From Atherix ibis (Eukaryota; Arthropoda; Insecta; Diptera; Athericidae), in assembly GCA_958298945.1 (NCBI GenBank), contig OY282609.1, forward strand, positions 32,585,212-32,649,211: 64,000 bases of DNA. The letters run 5' to 3'. The stretch's first letter is position 1. Every line of letters begins with the position of its first letter. Under the pieces are notes generated by a model. That model was not told where the DNA came from. It did no database searches and saw only the letters and a list, made by a program, of their open reading frames with translations. A program made the position numbers and the translations under genes. This document shows, piece by piece, positions 41,944 through 54,610 of this stretch.

Positions 41944-42429
41944 TTTTTATCTAGACCATATAATGCTCTGGTGAAAATCTATAGAAAATTACGAAAATAA
42001 AATTACTTTCATAAATAAACACAATCACTTATTTTGAACTCGGATCATAATTTGCTCCCAATGAAGACAATTGCCATTATTCATACTGTAAGATGTCAAA
42101 ATCAGCTGTTTTCTTTTGCAAATTTAATAACCAAAAAAAAAAACTTCACTAACTATTAGAAGTTAGCTGCGATAGAAGACTTTCCTTGTAAAAAGAAAAT
42201 ATAAACAGTTGAACCATATGACGCTTGTATCCAAATTATACGAAAATCAATATGATATGATATTTGACGGCATATCCACAAGGTTATTATATTTAACAAA
42301 GTTTTATATACTATGTTCAGAACAAAATAATTAATTCCTATTAAAAGGAGTCTCCAAAAAAGGCATTGGTAAAACTTGTTTTTTAATTTGATAGCCTTCG
42401 GTAAATATTCTTAGTGAAAATTAGATAAA
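41944..42429. promoter_or_regulatory. Shared intergenic promoter region, Vps41 and OGFOD3
   Basis: The start codons of two divergent genes are only 486 bp apart, so both promoters lie here. The region contains AATCAGCTGTTTTC (E-box-like CAGCTG, near 42105). I see no clear TATA box for either gene, as usual for housekeeping promoters. Confidence 0.65.
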
Positions 42430-44067
42430 ATGGGTGCGAAAAAGAGCGAAACTTCATTTGTTGATAAAGCGCAAAAAAAGAGTCAAAAGAAGAGAATACA
42501 GTAAGTTTGTTTGATTCTTTTCTTTTTCGAATATAAAAAAGATTACAAAATTAATTTGTCTTTAAATTAATAGTATAGAAAATATTTTTTTATAAATTTT
42601 ATCTAAATAAATTTTATCAGATAACGTATACCCTTAATATTGATTTATTGTGAGTTGCCGGCTTAAGAGGAACCGAATTTGATAAGAGTTCCTTTGAGTC
42701 ACTTTTCATGTTATTAAGGCATAAATTTAAATTTAAAATATATTGTTAATACAGTAAATAATTTATAATGTTACACTTATAACTTGCATTTTTTTTGATA
42801 AATAAGTGACAAGTTATTGCTATAGTTAGTAATACCAAAAACTATTTAAATACAATTGAAAATCTTCATATTAAATGATGTTTATATTATTAACAAATAA
42901 TCTTTTATATAAAATATGTTCTAATTTTGTTTTTATTTTTAGAATACCTATAAGTACATCTAATGCTGCATCTACTCGGTCATGGACAAGATTCGTCATA
43001 ATGTGTTGTGTAGCCATTGTAGCTTATTTTTATGCGAAATCAGATAAGGAGACAAAATTTGCTCTATTTAAAGATACAATTCCTTATCGAATGCAAAAGT
43101 TACAATGCTCAGAATCATATTTACAGGAATTGTCAAAGTTTCCAAAATGTATACCATTGAACTGTGGACGATTTGTTAGTGATACGGTTGTAGAAGGAGA
43201 AGATGCTAAAAAATTATTGGATTTCGCTAAAACAGGTCTTGCTCTAGGTGGCTCATCGGGTGGTTCATCAATTTTTGATTTACATTCCGGTGCTCTATCC
43301 AGAGGAGAAAATTTTGTGAGTATATTCCATTTACCAGAAGCAAAAGGTATTTTTAAGGAAGAGCACATATCGACTTTTATGGTAAGGATGGATACATATC
43401 AATTTTTTTGTCAATGGTCTAATTTATTTTGAATATTTTAGAGAATTAAAAATAAAATTATTCAACATATTGCTGAAAAGTTTTCAATTGAAGAATCTGC
43501 CTTGCATCTAACGCATCCGACTTTCTTTTCGCGAATGAATAATGTTACAGCAAAAACTATCCATGATGAATATTGGCATCCACATGTAGATAAAGTAAGT
43601 TTGTATGATATTTATTGTTAATTTAAAATTCATATTAGACTCAAATTTACTTATAGGATACTTACGAAGCATTCTTCTTTACATCGCTGATATACTTAGC
43701 CGACTATGGTAAAGATTTTTCTGGTGGTCGATTCATTTTTGTCGATAGTGAAAATATAAACAAATCTCGTTCATCAATTGAGCCAAAAATTGGTCGATTA
43801 AGTATTTTCACTTCAGGTGCAGAGAATATGCATTATGTTGAAAAAATAACATCTGGTACAAGGTGAAAAAAATAATTATTTTTTAAATACTATTCTAATA
43901 GACTCACTTACTCAAGTATGAAATTCCAAAACTTATATAGTTTTTAGAAATAATTTGTAAATATTATTCACAATGGCTTTTTCTATTTTATTTACAGATA
44001 TGCAATAACAATCGCCTTTACATGTGACCCTATGCACGCAATTCAGAATTTAAAATTCGAGGTATAA
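42430..44067 (+). CDS. OGFOD3-like 2-oxoglutarate/Fe(II) dioxygenase, complete, five exons
   Basis: The coding sequence is 42430-42500, 42943-43381, 43442-43594, 43657-43862 and 43998-44067, with GT-AG introns (939 nt, 312 aa; human OGFOD3 is 319). A basic N-terminus is followed by one membrane segment (RFVIMCCVAIVAYFYA, about residues 36-51), giving a type II topology. The domain C-terminal of it is a prolyl-4-hydroxylase-type fold. DEYWHPHVDK supplies the HxD iron ligands. ENMHYVEK supplies a candidate distal His. GTRYAITIAFTCD supplies the Arg for 2-oxoglutarate. YLADYGKDFSGGRFIFVD is the conserved strand before them. The substrate is not known for the family, so I infer only an ER/secretory membrane hydroxylase. 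A longer open frame from 42875 is intron read-through. Confidence 0.94.
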
Positions 44068-47000
44068 TAAAAAATTAAAAAAAAAATTTCACATTCTAAA
44101 TTCTTCGAACAAATAAATTTTAATTATAATTTTTAATACACATTACATAAATACATTTGTAGATATAGTTAAATAATTTCATTTTCATTTAATTGCTGTT
44201 TGTCGTGTTTTAAAAAAAAATAATATTACTAAAAGAGTATATTTGAAAATTACTAATTGTATTAATGTTAATAAATAATAATTCACAAAGAATTAATTAC
44301 TTGAAAGATTTCTCAAAAAATAATTTAAATAAGAAAAATGATTTGAATACGAAATTGTACTCTCAAAATACGTTCAAGGAATAAAATTGAAAAAGTACAA
44401 TTATTAAAATTATTGTAAAATTGTAGACAAATCCTTTTTGTTTAATAAATAATTTAAAAAAAAGTAATAGGTTTCTTAATTATTTGCATTGCTGATAGTG
44501 TTTGATAAAATAATTTTTAAAAGTTTAACTTTTAAATCGATCATAAAAAATATTTGAACTCATTTAACCATCTAAGCTGTTGCAAGGTTTTGTTGATTAG
44601 GGGATTTGATTGTGATTCGGTTAAGTTCAAGAAATTTTTCATAGATGGTCCATATTTCTGTTCTCTTCTAATTTGTTTCGTTGGCGCAACTCTCTCAATT
44701 TCTTCTCATATTTTAATGTGTGTTGTGAAGTTTACGATTGAACGAATTTCATATTTTAATTAAAATGGGAAAAAGTGTAAATATTTGAGTTATTAACGTC
44801 AGAAATTAATCTGCATTATGTTTGAACATAAAATTATTCGAATTTTTCAAAACAAAAAAACTCACTTATAGAAGAGAATTGATTTTGTTAACAAATATTC
44901 TTAATCGTATATAAATTTGGTGAGAGTGAAATTGAACTGAAGGAGAATTGTGCATTTTGAAATTGTCAGATTTTCTTCTCTTGGAAGAGATTTACACAAA
45001 TATTCTCTTTGTTAAAAAGGGGCGATTGCATACGAATAGTTCTGTTGCACTCCTGCAAACAACAATAGTTGAATAGAAAACGCAATGCACTAAAAAAATC
45101 TCCATAGGTTCACTCGATTCATTTTGTTTCATGTACGTTATTTTTTGAGTGGGAAATTGTTCAGTTGTTCATGGTAGCCAGGAGCTAAGTTGCATCAACG
45201 GTTCATGGTTCATTTGAGTATGAGAGTGTAAAGAGAGTGTTGGTTTCTGATTTGTGTCCCCGGTTTGGTTTGGAATTTTCAGAACGTCGCGATTTAGAAA
45301 AAAAGTGATACCCGAGTTCCAATCTTACTTAAGATAATGTAAGAAATTTGTTTATGTTTACATTTTTTGGATATATTGTATAAAGATTCGGAACGAGTGC
45401 TTGACTACAGAATTTAGTGATAGAAACACGGATTTCCATTTCCGATTCCGTTTTTTTTTCAATTCTCGTTTCTATAAGTACAATCTCTGGAAGAGTTTGA
45501 ATGATATTTTCCGACCGAGCGCATCTTCGTTCTCATAATTGTTGGAAATATGTACATAATCATATATATAGAACCTCTGCGAAATGTTTATGTGCGTAAA
45601 TAGTACGAGAATATGTGCGTAGTTTTTCGGTGTGTGCGTTAATTTATTTACGAAGCTATTGAAGATTGAGAAAATAAAGAAGAAGAAATTGTGTTGTTTT
45701 GGTCGTTTGTAATGTGTGTTCTCATGTAATTTATATCGCAGATTGTCAATAACAGATGTACGGTAAAAGTAAATAATAAAAAGATTATGACCAAAAAAAA
45801 TTCTTCCATTATCTTATATAAAAATTCGATGAGGAAATAATTATAATTATGCTGTTAAATTTTTTAAATATACATTGTGCTGTGAGAAATGAATTATAAT
45901 TTGTGTTCCTAATGTAAACGATCGCAGTGAAATGAATTTTTATTTAATGTTTTAGAAATTATGTGCTTTTTTTTTTTTAATCAATAACAGTAGTAACTAC
46001 ATTTATAACTGTTAAGTTATAAATCCTCTTGCATAAACGGGGAGACGCAAGTATCATTACTGTCAAATAACAATTTTTATACAATTCAGGTATGTTATAA
46101 TGTAATGCAATTTAAAAATATTAAATTAAAAAATATCAATTATTTGTCGAAGATTGTTTGTGTACGTTGAAAATAGTAAAAAAAAAATTCTTATACAATG
46201 ACCGATATTTTTTGTGGTGTAAAGTGAGGCTGCGTACTTTGTTCATTTGGTGCGGTCTGACTAGATGAATATTTTGACATTTCCATTCTTGAAAGGGAGG
46301 GGCGGATACACGCCGTGTACGCCATAGAAGATGGCTTGTGTTTTGTTCATAATAGGAGAAGTTCATCGTAATTGGGGAAATGAACACTTTCTGTCCGAGC
46401 GGATGGACTTTGTGGAGTGTTTTCCCGGCTAGTGTGTATGTGTGCGTTCATGCGTAAACAAATGAAGGGTTTTCCGACCACTGACCGTATTCATATTGCC
46501 CTTCCTTTTCCTATTGTTCCATACTCGATAAAAATTCAACTTTGACAGATGTTTTATTTAGTTTCTTTTTTTTTTTTTGTTAACCCAAAAAATTTTGAAG
46601 TATTTTTTGTAAAATAATTTATTTTAATAAATTAAAAAAAAATTATTTTACCTTTCGAACTTATGGTAAACGAAATTTACCTTTTGAATTTATTATAGAC
46701 ATTTCTTGTTTGTTTTTTTCAATATTTTAAGCAAGAATTTTTTCATTTCCTGCATTACTTTTCACATTTCAAATGTTTCCTTTTTTTTAAATTAATAAGA
46801 AAAAATTAACGTTTTATACAAAATGACATTAAAGGGGACTCGATTAATTCGTTTTTTCTCTATCCAATTAGTGAAATATTAAATAAAATGTCTCTCAATT
46901 TATAAATGCATTTTTTTCTGCGTCAATAGTAACTGTGATATATCCTTAGATTATACATTCTTAAGAACGCACAAAAATGCAAAATAACAAACGGCGTAAA

Positions 47001-50000
47001 TCAGTGGGGGCCAAATTTAAACTTGAGTATGCGTTTTAAGCGGTTTGTTTAAAACCATTTTTTGATACACATATGTGATGTCATTTTATGCGTAAACAAA
47101 TAGATTTTTTAATATTGCAGGTTTTGTTGTCTGATGGAATTAGTTTTGGAAATTTGAAATAAAACACAGTATTTTCTATTTAAAAATATTATTTATTTAT
47201 TTGTTATATTTTCATTTGATTGAAAATAAAAATATAAATTAATATAAAATCAATTATGTGCACAAATAAAAATCCATTCGAAAAATACAAATTGAATTAA
47301 ATGAGAGAATGTGATATTATGTTAAAATTAAAAGCACACCACAACTTAGTAAATATAATTTTTGAAAACTTCTTTATAATATAAATGTGTTGAAATGATA
47401 ATTTAAATAGACATGTGCATTTAAATTAAATTTAAAAAAAGTATTAATTACATAGAATAATTACATCAAGTTCTTAATAATATAGAAATTAATTTTATAC
47501 CATATTATAGCAAATTTGCTTTAAAACTAAATTACAAGGTGAAAAAATGGCTAACAACTATAAAAAATGGTCTAATAGAGCAAGCAAGCACAAGTGCAAA
47601 AAAAAAATTTAAATAATAAGCCTACCGAATATACTTTATTTATTTTAACAAAATGAAAACAGCAATGAAAAACAGACTGAAAAATTCGTTCCCTTAAATT
47701 TTTATAATCCCCTTAAATATGTACACCACCATTGAACTATTTTCTGGTAAATATTGAACTGTCAAAATGACAGTTGTTTACATTTATTTAATGAGGAACT
47801 TTTCACTTTTTTATCACTTTTTGGACCAAATAAATCAATAAAAGCCATTTAAACACATAAAGTAAATTTTTATTAATTTCTCTTGTCAACTTACCGAAAT
47901 CATAAAATTTTTTTTTTCATTCCGTTGAATGACCAGCAGCAACCCTTTATAAAACACTTCATTTTCTGAGATAAAAAAACTACACTTTCACTTGCACTTT
48001 CCGTGCCAAAATAACAACAAAAGTATGCAAGTATTTCGGTATGCTACCACTTTCATAGAGAATGGCGTGTTTTAAAACTCTCCAAAAGTGTACAAAATTG
48101 AGGCTGTTGATATTTAATTGATTTTTACGAAATAAATTAATAAACTTTAAATACAATTACATTTGATATCAAAAGATTGTTCAAAAAAAAAAAATTGCCT
48201 GGTGTGTTTAAATTGTGTTTTTGTTTCCAATAAGTGAATTAATATGAATACAAATTGTGCTTTTGGAATTCCAAACGAAAACTAAATGTTATTACGAAAA
48301 CTAAAATGTTAGCCTACATAAAAAAATCTACACAATTACGAAAACTAAATGTTAGGCTACATAAAAAAATCTACACAAAAGTATGCAAGAATTACGATTT
48401 CTCGACGCTTTTGCAATAATTATGCCAGAAAATTGCGTAAACATATACCGGGCCTATCCAGGTATTCTTTAATCTAAGGATACACCATATCTTTCCAATT
48501 ATAGTTGTTGTTCATATATAATTCGCCATTTATTTAATCCTATAGTAAAATGTATTAGCATGTTCAGTGATCCCTGATCCTATATATTATTTCAATTTAT
48601 AATGCTGCGAGCTGTATGAGTGTTTTATTTTAAAACTGTTTCTCTATGCGTATTACAGTGACTGGCATTTGTAGAACATAATTCAACATTTAGTTGAAAT
48701 GTGTATATTTTTTTATTATCCAATGCTTATGGCAGTGAATATATAAAATCAAGGGTGAAAATGTTACAAAAAAACAAACGAGAAAACAAAATTGAAATCA
48801 GTCACACCACTATTCATTGTACAATTTGATATACAAGTGCATGTAATTGACTGGGTAGGCGTTGGACTATTAGTTCAAAGTTTTACCCTTAACATTGGCA
48901 CCGGAGTTTTACCAACAATTTTCAACCCCTTTTTCATAGAGACATAAAGTACACGGAAGCCCACGAATATGCAAATAGAAATGAACAATGGCAAAGGTTA
49001 AGGACGGCTTTGACGGGGAAACCTCCTATGCTAATATGGTCAGTTTCGTCCTTTGTTAATTTTGTTTATGGATACATTTGCGAACATACTCGTATACCCA
49101 TGTGGGGAATCTTTTTGATGTCAATTTTGTCTGACGTTGTGTCTATGTCCGTGCCAATTTGACATTACAAAAAAATAAATTGTTTACCTGGTGGAACAAC
49201 GAAAGCAATCCATTCAAAAAAAAAAAGGTCAATTTTAGTACGAGGGGATACTCTTAAAGTTTAGCTCAAGGAATAAAAAACCGTTGATTTTTTTTAAAAC
49301 TATTATTATCTATGTTGTAATTTTTTATTACATATTATCAGAACTCTATACTATATAAATTTGCACTACTTTTAATTTATTTAGGAAACTGTCGAATTCT
49401 TTTTTTTAGGGAAAACATGAACAATTTGGTTTTTGAAAATTATCAATAGCAACATTTTTATTATGAAATGTTTCATAGGTTGTTTTGTTCATTCATATTC
49501 AAATAATTGGAATAAAAACCAAATTTTAAATTTTCGCTTAAATTTTCTCATCTAATATAAAAAATCAGAATGCGTAAAATATCTACAATAATTTATGTTG
49601 AATATGAAATATTGTAATAAGAGAAGGAAGGTAAATCTAATTCCGAACACACGGTTAAATTTAGTTAAATATTGCGTGTTTCACCTGCTGGTAGGTAGCT
49701 GATTATGAGATCATCTGTAATAGAGTTTTATTTTTCCATATGGGCTTTTACCACCACGTTGTAATATGGTTTATTAAAAATTGGAAAAAAACTAACCAAC
49801 AAAATTTTTATCATGGTTGAATTAATCTTTTGTGGTGGTCATTGAGCTCTACATCAATAATAGTAAGTAACCTCCGCATGATCAAAAAACCATTTCGTAA
49901 ATGTATTTTTTTAAATTAAATTTTTGCGCGTGTATAATAGAAATAATTTAATTAGCACGTATTTTGTTTATTCAAAATTTAGAAATGAATCTTTTCCATG

Positions 50001-50780
50001 GTTTTTTTAAGATAAAAGCAAATTTTATCAAAAAATCGCTTAGTCACTTCCTTTGAGAAATGATGTGATCTGGTTTGTGATTGTGTCCAAAATGAAAATC
50101 AATTTTGAAGAAAAAACGAAAAAAAGATTTAATTAATTAAACTAAATATAAAAAAAATCAATTAAACTTAAGAAGCAACGCTCCAGTTCTGTCCATTTTG
50201 TTGTTTGTAATTTTTATTAATGTTTTTTAAATCATTCCTTAATCAATTGTACTCTATTATTTAAGAAGTTCACAATCCTCAACATTTAACGAAATTTATT
50301 AGTTGTGTCGTAGAAAACTGAACTGTAAATACTTACGGTAATTGTGCAAACTAAACTGTAAATACTGTCAAAAAATTGACAAATTTCGCTCATATCAACC
50401 ATTTAAATATAATATAATGGCAATACTCGTATACTCAAATTTTTTTTTACTCTATCAAACAATCCTGCCACAAAACAAAACAAATTTAACGTATTTAAAA
50501 AACTACAATTGCGAAATTAAAACAAGGTCTAATTAGGCCATAAAACAGTTGGAGTTTTGTGCATTCCCATAAGATTGTGAAAATTTAAAAATTTTTGGTA
50601 TAGGCAATTGCATGCAGTTTCAATAGTAGGCTTGTTCCTACCATTATATATTTTTTTCTTTTTCTTTCTCAAATATATTACAAATAAATATTTTATTTTT
50701 AGCCAACATTTAAAAAGGGTAATTTTGAAAAATTATTTAAAAAAAACGTGGTTATATATAAATTATAATTTTGCAAAATA
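44068..50780. other. 6.7-kb AT-rich stretch without supported coding sequence
   Basis: I find no exon with splice sites and family similarity, no terminal repeat and no tRNA. Slightly less AT-rich islands at 45150-45700 and 46200-46500 could be non-coding exons or promoter DNA of a gene extending beyond the window. A 44-bp direct repeat lies at 48291-48377. Short open frames (44554, 46136, 50342) are AT-biased translations. Confidence 0.5.
48291..48377. repeat. Tandem duplication, two units of 43-44 bp
   Basis: ATTACGAAAACTAAA-ATGTTAG through AAAAAATCTACACA (48291-48334) is repeated at 48335-48377 with one base missing and one C/G change. Confidence 0.88.
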
Positions 50781-50823
50781 ACTCGATCCTGCCAGAAAAA
50801 AAAAAATAACTCGATCCTGCCAG
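50777..50823. repeat. Short direct repeat of the tRNA-Arg 3' end
   Basis: AAATAACTCGATCCTGCCAG occurs twice, 28 bp apart. The second copy is the 3' end of the tRNA gene at 50812 plus its trailer. The first is a truncated extra copy separated by the A-run that forms the terminator. Confidence 0.85.
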
Positions 50824-50884
50824 GAGTCGAACCTGGAATCTTCTGATCCGTAGTCAGACGCGTTATCCATTGCGCCACAGGACC
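50812..50884 (-). tRNA. tRNA-Arg (anticodon ACG), copy 1
   Basis: A 73-nt cloverleaf on the minus strand. The acceptor GGTCCTG pairs with CAGGATC (one G-U), with discriminator G. The A box is TGGCGCAATGG and the B box GGTTCGACTCC. The anticodon stem TCTGA/TCAGA encloses CTACGGA, giving ACG. A T-run (A-run on the plus strand, 50796-50806) lies just downstream as terminator. It is identical to the gene at 51286-51358. Confidence 0.97.
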
Positions 50885-50981
50885 TCTTGGCTAGTTTATG
50901 GCCATAAACTTAATCCATTCAATGTACTAATGGCTTCAAAATCTATTTTAAATACAGTGAAATTTTGAAAAAAATACTTTA

Positions 50982-51072
50982 ACTATTATTGATCAAGTAT
51001 ATTATTGTTAATTTATTTATATAAATTCATAATATAAATAAATTAACAATAATATACTTGATCAATAATAGT
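50982..51072. repeat. Perfect 41-bp inverted repeat, 9-bp spacer, between the two tRNA-Arg genes
   Basis: Arms 50982-51022 and 51032-51072 are exact reverse complements, separated by AAATTCATA. No coding or transposon sequence is recognisable in the arms. Confidence 0.96.
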
Positions 51073-51285
51073 AAATGTAAGATCAGCTAAGATCAGCTGA
51101 TTGCTTCGTACTTTCATTTTTAAAATAACGATTGTTTGTGCAATAGTTTTTTTTGTGGCCATTGCAATTTCATTTGTTAAATTAATATTAATATTATTTT
51201 TTTTCTATGGTAACGATTAGAATTTCAAAAAAAAAAATTATTTTAAATAAAACAAAAATCAATAAAAAAAAAATATGGTAGACTG

Positions 51286-51358
51286 CGATCCTGCCAGGAG
51301 TCGAACCTGGAATCTTCTGATCCGTAGTCAGACGCGTTATCCATTGCGCCACAGGACC
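51286..51358 (-). tRNA. tRNA-Arg (anticodon ACG), copy 2
   Basis: Same 73-nt sequence and fold as the copy at 50812-50884, 401 bp between them, same strand. The minus-strand T-run at 51265-51273 is the terminator. Flanks differ between the two copies apart from A/T runs. Confidence 0.97.
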
Positions 51359-53000
51359 ACTTACTATTTGGCTAGCTGAAATTTGAATTTTTCCATCACA
51401 TGTTCTTATTATGAAAAAGAACAAGACGCAGGGTCTTTGACAATTGTACGCTAGCCATCAAGGCTGCACTATCATTGGAACTGGGGGCTAGTGCTGTTCT
51501 CGTCGCCCTATACCAGGCTAAGTTATTTTGTTCATTCGTACAGAAGATGGAATTTTTCGAGAGCAAAAAAAAACTTGCCTCGTATATTGTACGAGTGTTC
51601 TGATATTAGTTGGCATTTCTTTGGCACCTCAATAAAATCCCATCGAATGAATATAGTAGCAACAAATTATGTATAAACCAGTAGGTATCAGTGGATTGAC
51701 ACAACGGAAAACAACAGAGAAAATTTACATAAATATGTATGCTGGTATAGTTGATCTAGCTAGCAACACCCTTGCGGATGTTAACTACGCGTAGCATGAA
51801 TTTATTTTTAGATTGTCAGGTTAAAGACGTTTGTCTACATCGACTTCTTAGCTGGCCATTGCATTGTACCTCGATTGCTTTTATTCTATTATATTCTATT
51901 CTATTTTAATTCGTTATTTTTCGTCCAGTGAATGGAAATAAACACCTAAGCATACCTGTCTATTATCACTAAGTTGTTGTATGTGGGTCTGTTTTTTTTG
52001 TGTATGATTCAAGAAAAAGATACAATTTCTCTTCCTTCATATGATATGTTAATGTTATTTCATTGGCCATAGAATTCTCATATAACATATAATATATGGA
52101 AAAACTTTCAAGTATGGAGATTAAAGTATATTTTGCTGCAGTAATTTTGTTAAAAATAAATGATTTTTTTTTGTCTTTGCTTTAAAATCTGTGTTGTTTA
52201 TAGATGGGAGAGACTACGCAATAAAAACCGGATTAAATCAGATCTATTTATTATATATAAATTCCAGGTAAACGCACTATAAAATTATGTTTGTGTGTGG
52301 TGTACAGAGAAAGGAATAAAATTTACTATTTAGATATAATTTTGTGTATTTTATAAATTTGAAGAAGACTTTACGTAAATTGATTTGATTAGCTTTGCAT
52401 TTTTTTTGGGGAATTATTTAAAAATAGTAAAAATATTATGTATAAAATTTTGGACAAATAAAAAAAACCAAACCAGATTATGCCACTGGTGAGAAGAGCA
52501 TACGAGTATCAGTTACCATGCGCGTATGCACATATGCTCGCATATGCACGCATAGGTTTTGATATCGAATTACGAAATTTTTCTTCGACAAGACACCATT
52601 TATATTTTTTGGCTACACTCTGTGTATTTTGTGATATTACAAGTATTTACATAAAAGTTACACAATATTTACTATACATTTTTTTTGAAGCTATTCAACG
52701 AGTAGAAAGAAGCATATCGACACACATGAACGTTGCTCCAGAGCATTAATCAGTTCCCCACAATTGATTATGATTATTGCCATTTGATAGACTTTATTAT
52801 TCAATATTGAATAAAATGCAAATAATTTGCGGTTTATTTGTTTACATTCTGTATATCAAGTCACATATTGAGTGTGTGTTATATCATTGATTATACATAA
52901 TATCATTTCCGTTTTTGTTCGTTTATTTAATAGAAATTATGCAAAATATTTTATTTCTTTAGTTATGGGTATTATTCATGTTCATATTTATGCACATACA
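51359..53000. other. No supported gene
   Basis: A frame at 52480-52749 starts in CATATG-rich simple sequence and shows no family signature. Nothing else is supported. Confidence 0.5.
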
Positions 53001-53004
53001 TTCC

Positions 53005-54610
53005 TGCCCAAAAGTTTACGACCACATTGATTTTAGGTGGGAAATTTGAACGAAACTCGACGGAAATTAAATTGAACAAGTGTAATTTGTTTTTTAAATG
53101 ATCTTAAATATAAAAAAAAATTATACGAGGTCTGTTCAAAAAGTATCGCGAATTTTTAATTTCCGCGGGTTATGTATATTCAATTTTCGATTTTTCTTGT
53201 GGCGTTAAGTTGGTACTCATGTCTCTCACTTATGCCGACAAGTTCGGCCATTTTTATCTTCGATTTTAGCCCATTCCAAAAAATGGATCAAAGAATCTGT
53301 TTCGGGAACAAGAAAAAGTCACGAGGGGGGAGATCTGGGGAATACGGTGGCTGCGGCATTATTAGTTGGTTGTTTTTGGTCAAAAATGGCAAACGCCAAT
53401 TTTTCTTCTTCCACAAATCCGGGTGTTTCTGGCGGATTGCTTCGCACAACTTGCGCATAACTTGCAGGTAATATTCCTTATTGATCGTTCTACCCTGTGG
53501 CAAGAACTCATGATGCACCACGCCCCTGCAATCGAAGAAAACTGTAAGCAAAACCTTCACATTCGACCGACCTTCACGCGCTTTTTTCGGTCTTGGCTCG
53601 TGCGGCAGTTTTCATTGGGATAATTGAGCTTTGTTTTCCCCGTCATAACCATAAATCCATGATTCGTCACCAGTTATGATCCTCTGGAGCAAATTTGGGT
53701 CGTCGCGGACAGAGTCCAACCGCTCCTTAGCAATGTGAATGCGATGCTGTTTTTGGTCGAAAATGGGCAAAAATCGAAGACGAGCCAAAACACGTGCAAG
53801 CAAAGCAGCTGTCAAAAATTAACTGAAAATTTACAGAATTAACAAATTAGCAGAAGTTTTCGTCATTAGTGAGACATGAGTACCAACATAACACCACAAA
53901 AAATATCGAAAATCGAATATACGTAACCCGCGGAAATTCAAAATTCGTGATACTTTTTGAACATACCTCGTACATTAATTATATTCAAATTAAAAATACA
54001 ATATAAAAAAAAATTCTCAAATTGCTTTTTCGCCGTTGAAAAAACGTACATTGTGGTTGATGACAACTTGTACAATACTAGCCATTCGGTCGGTCAGTTT
54101 TTTTTTATTGTATCCTATTAAAATACTATTCCAGCATTATAAAAAATCCTCCACAAGTCTTTCTTGCACGATGGACAGAACTAATAAAACTTCTATTGAG
54201 TTGAGATCGGGTGATTGTGGTGGCCATGTCATATTTTCCGAAATGCATTTTTGGTAGAGATAGTCTCTACATAATTTTGAACTATGTTTTGGATCGTTAT
54301 CCTGCTGCATAACGAACCCTTCACCAACTAACTGAAGTCCTTAGATACTGGTCTTTTCTTCAAATTCCATTAACACCGAACCAAGTCTCCTACTATATCC
54401 GTAGAGAAGCAACCCCAAACCATAACCAAGCCACCGCCATGCTTGACAGTTGTCACCATGGCTTTCGGCAGCGTTTTTGCTATAGCACTCCGACGCAGAT
54501 AAATTCTTCTTTTGGACTTAAAGAGCTGAACCTTTCACTCATTCGTCTGAAGTACATTTTTAAAGGTCTGAGCAGTCCATTTTTGATGGAATAAAAATCA
54601 AACCAATTAT
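53005..54610 (-). mobile_element. Tc1-like element, degenerate, interrupted by a mariner
   Basis: One end has the Tc1-type terminus CTGCCCAAAAGTTTACGACC (about 53008). On the minus strand 54560-54180 reads KVQLFKSKRRIYLRRS, TVKHGGGLVMVWGCFS, QQDNDPKH-like sequence (first and second Asp regions) and WPPQSPDLNSIEVLL (the DD34E Glu). A TIR-containing flank lies at 53005-53125 and the rest resumes at 53973, because a 845-bp mariner sits at a TA inside it. The N-terminal half of the transposase is missing or unreadable. Confidence 0.78.
53126..53970 (-). mobile_element. Long-TIR mariner derivative, copy 4, nested in the Tc1-like element
   Basis: 845 bp, TA on both sides (53124-53125, 53971-53972), both termini CGAGG. 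The minus strand carries the same joint as copies 2 and 3 (RFLPIFDQKQHRIHIAKE), then DESWIYGYDGENKAQLSQ, KVLLTVFFDCRGVVHHEFLP, TINKEYYLQVMRKL and PPYSPDLPPRDFFLFPKQIL. It has lost the HDNAPAH segment, with the second catalytic Asp (KKKNWRLPFLTKNNQ). The inverted 3' end includes the complement of the start-codon region. Confidence 0.88.

Noticed and set aside
42875..42940. Alternative N-terminus for the OGFOD3-like protein
   Set aside because: This part is intron. The acceptor at 42941-42942 and the exon at 42430-42500 give a proper start and keep the frame.
51194..51424. 76-codon minus-strand frame
   Set aside because: It reads through the tRNA-Arg gene (GPVAQWITRLTTDQKIPGSTPG is a tRNA translation).
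52480..52749. 89-codon open frame
   Set aside because: It begins in CATATG-rich simple sequence and shows no conserved motif or splice context.
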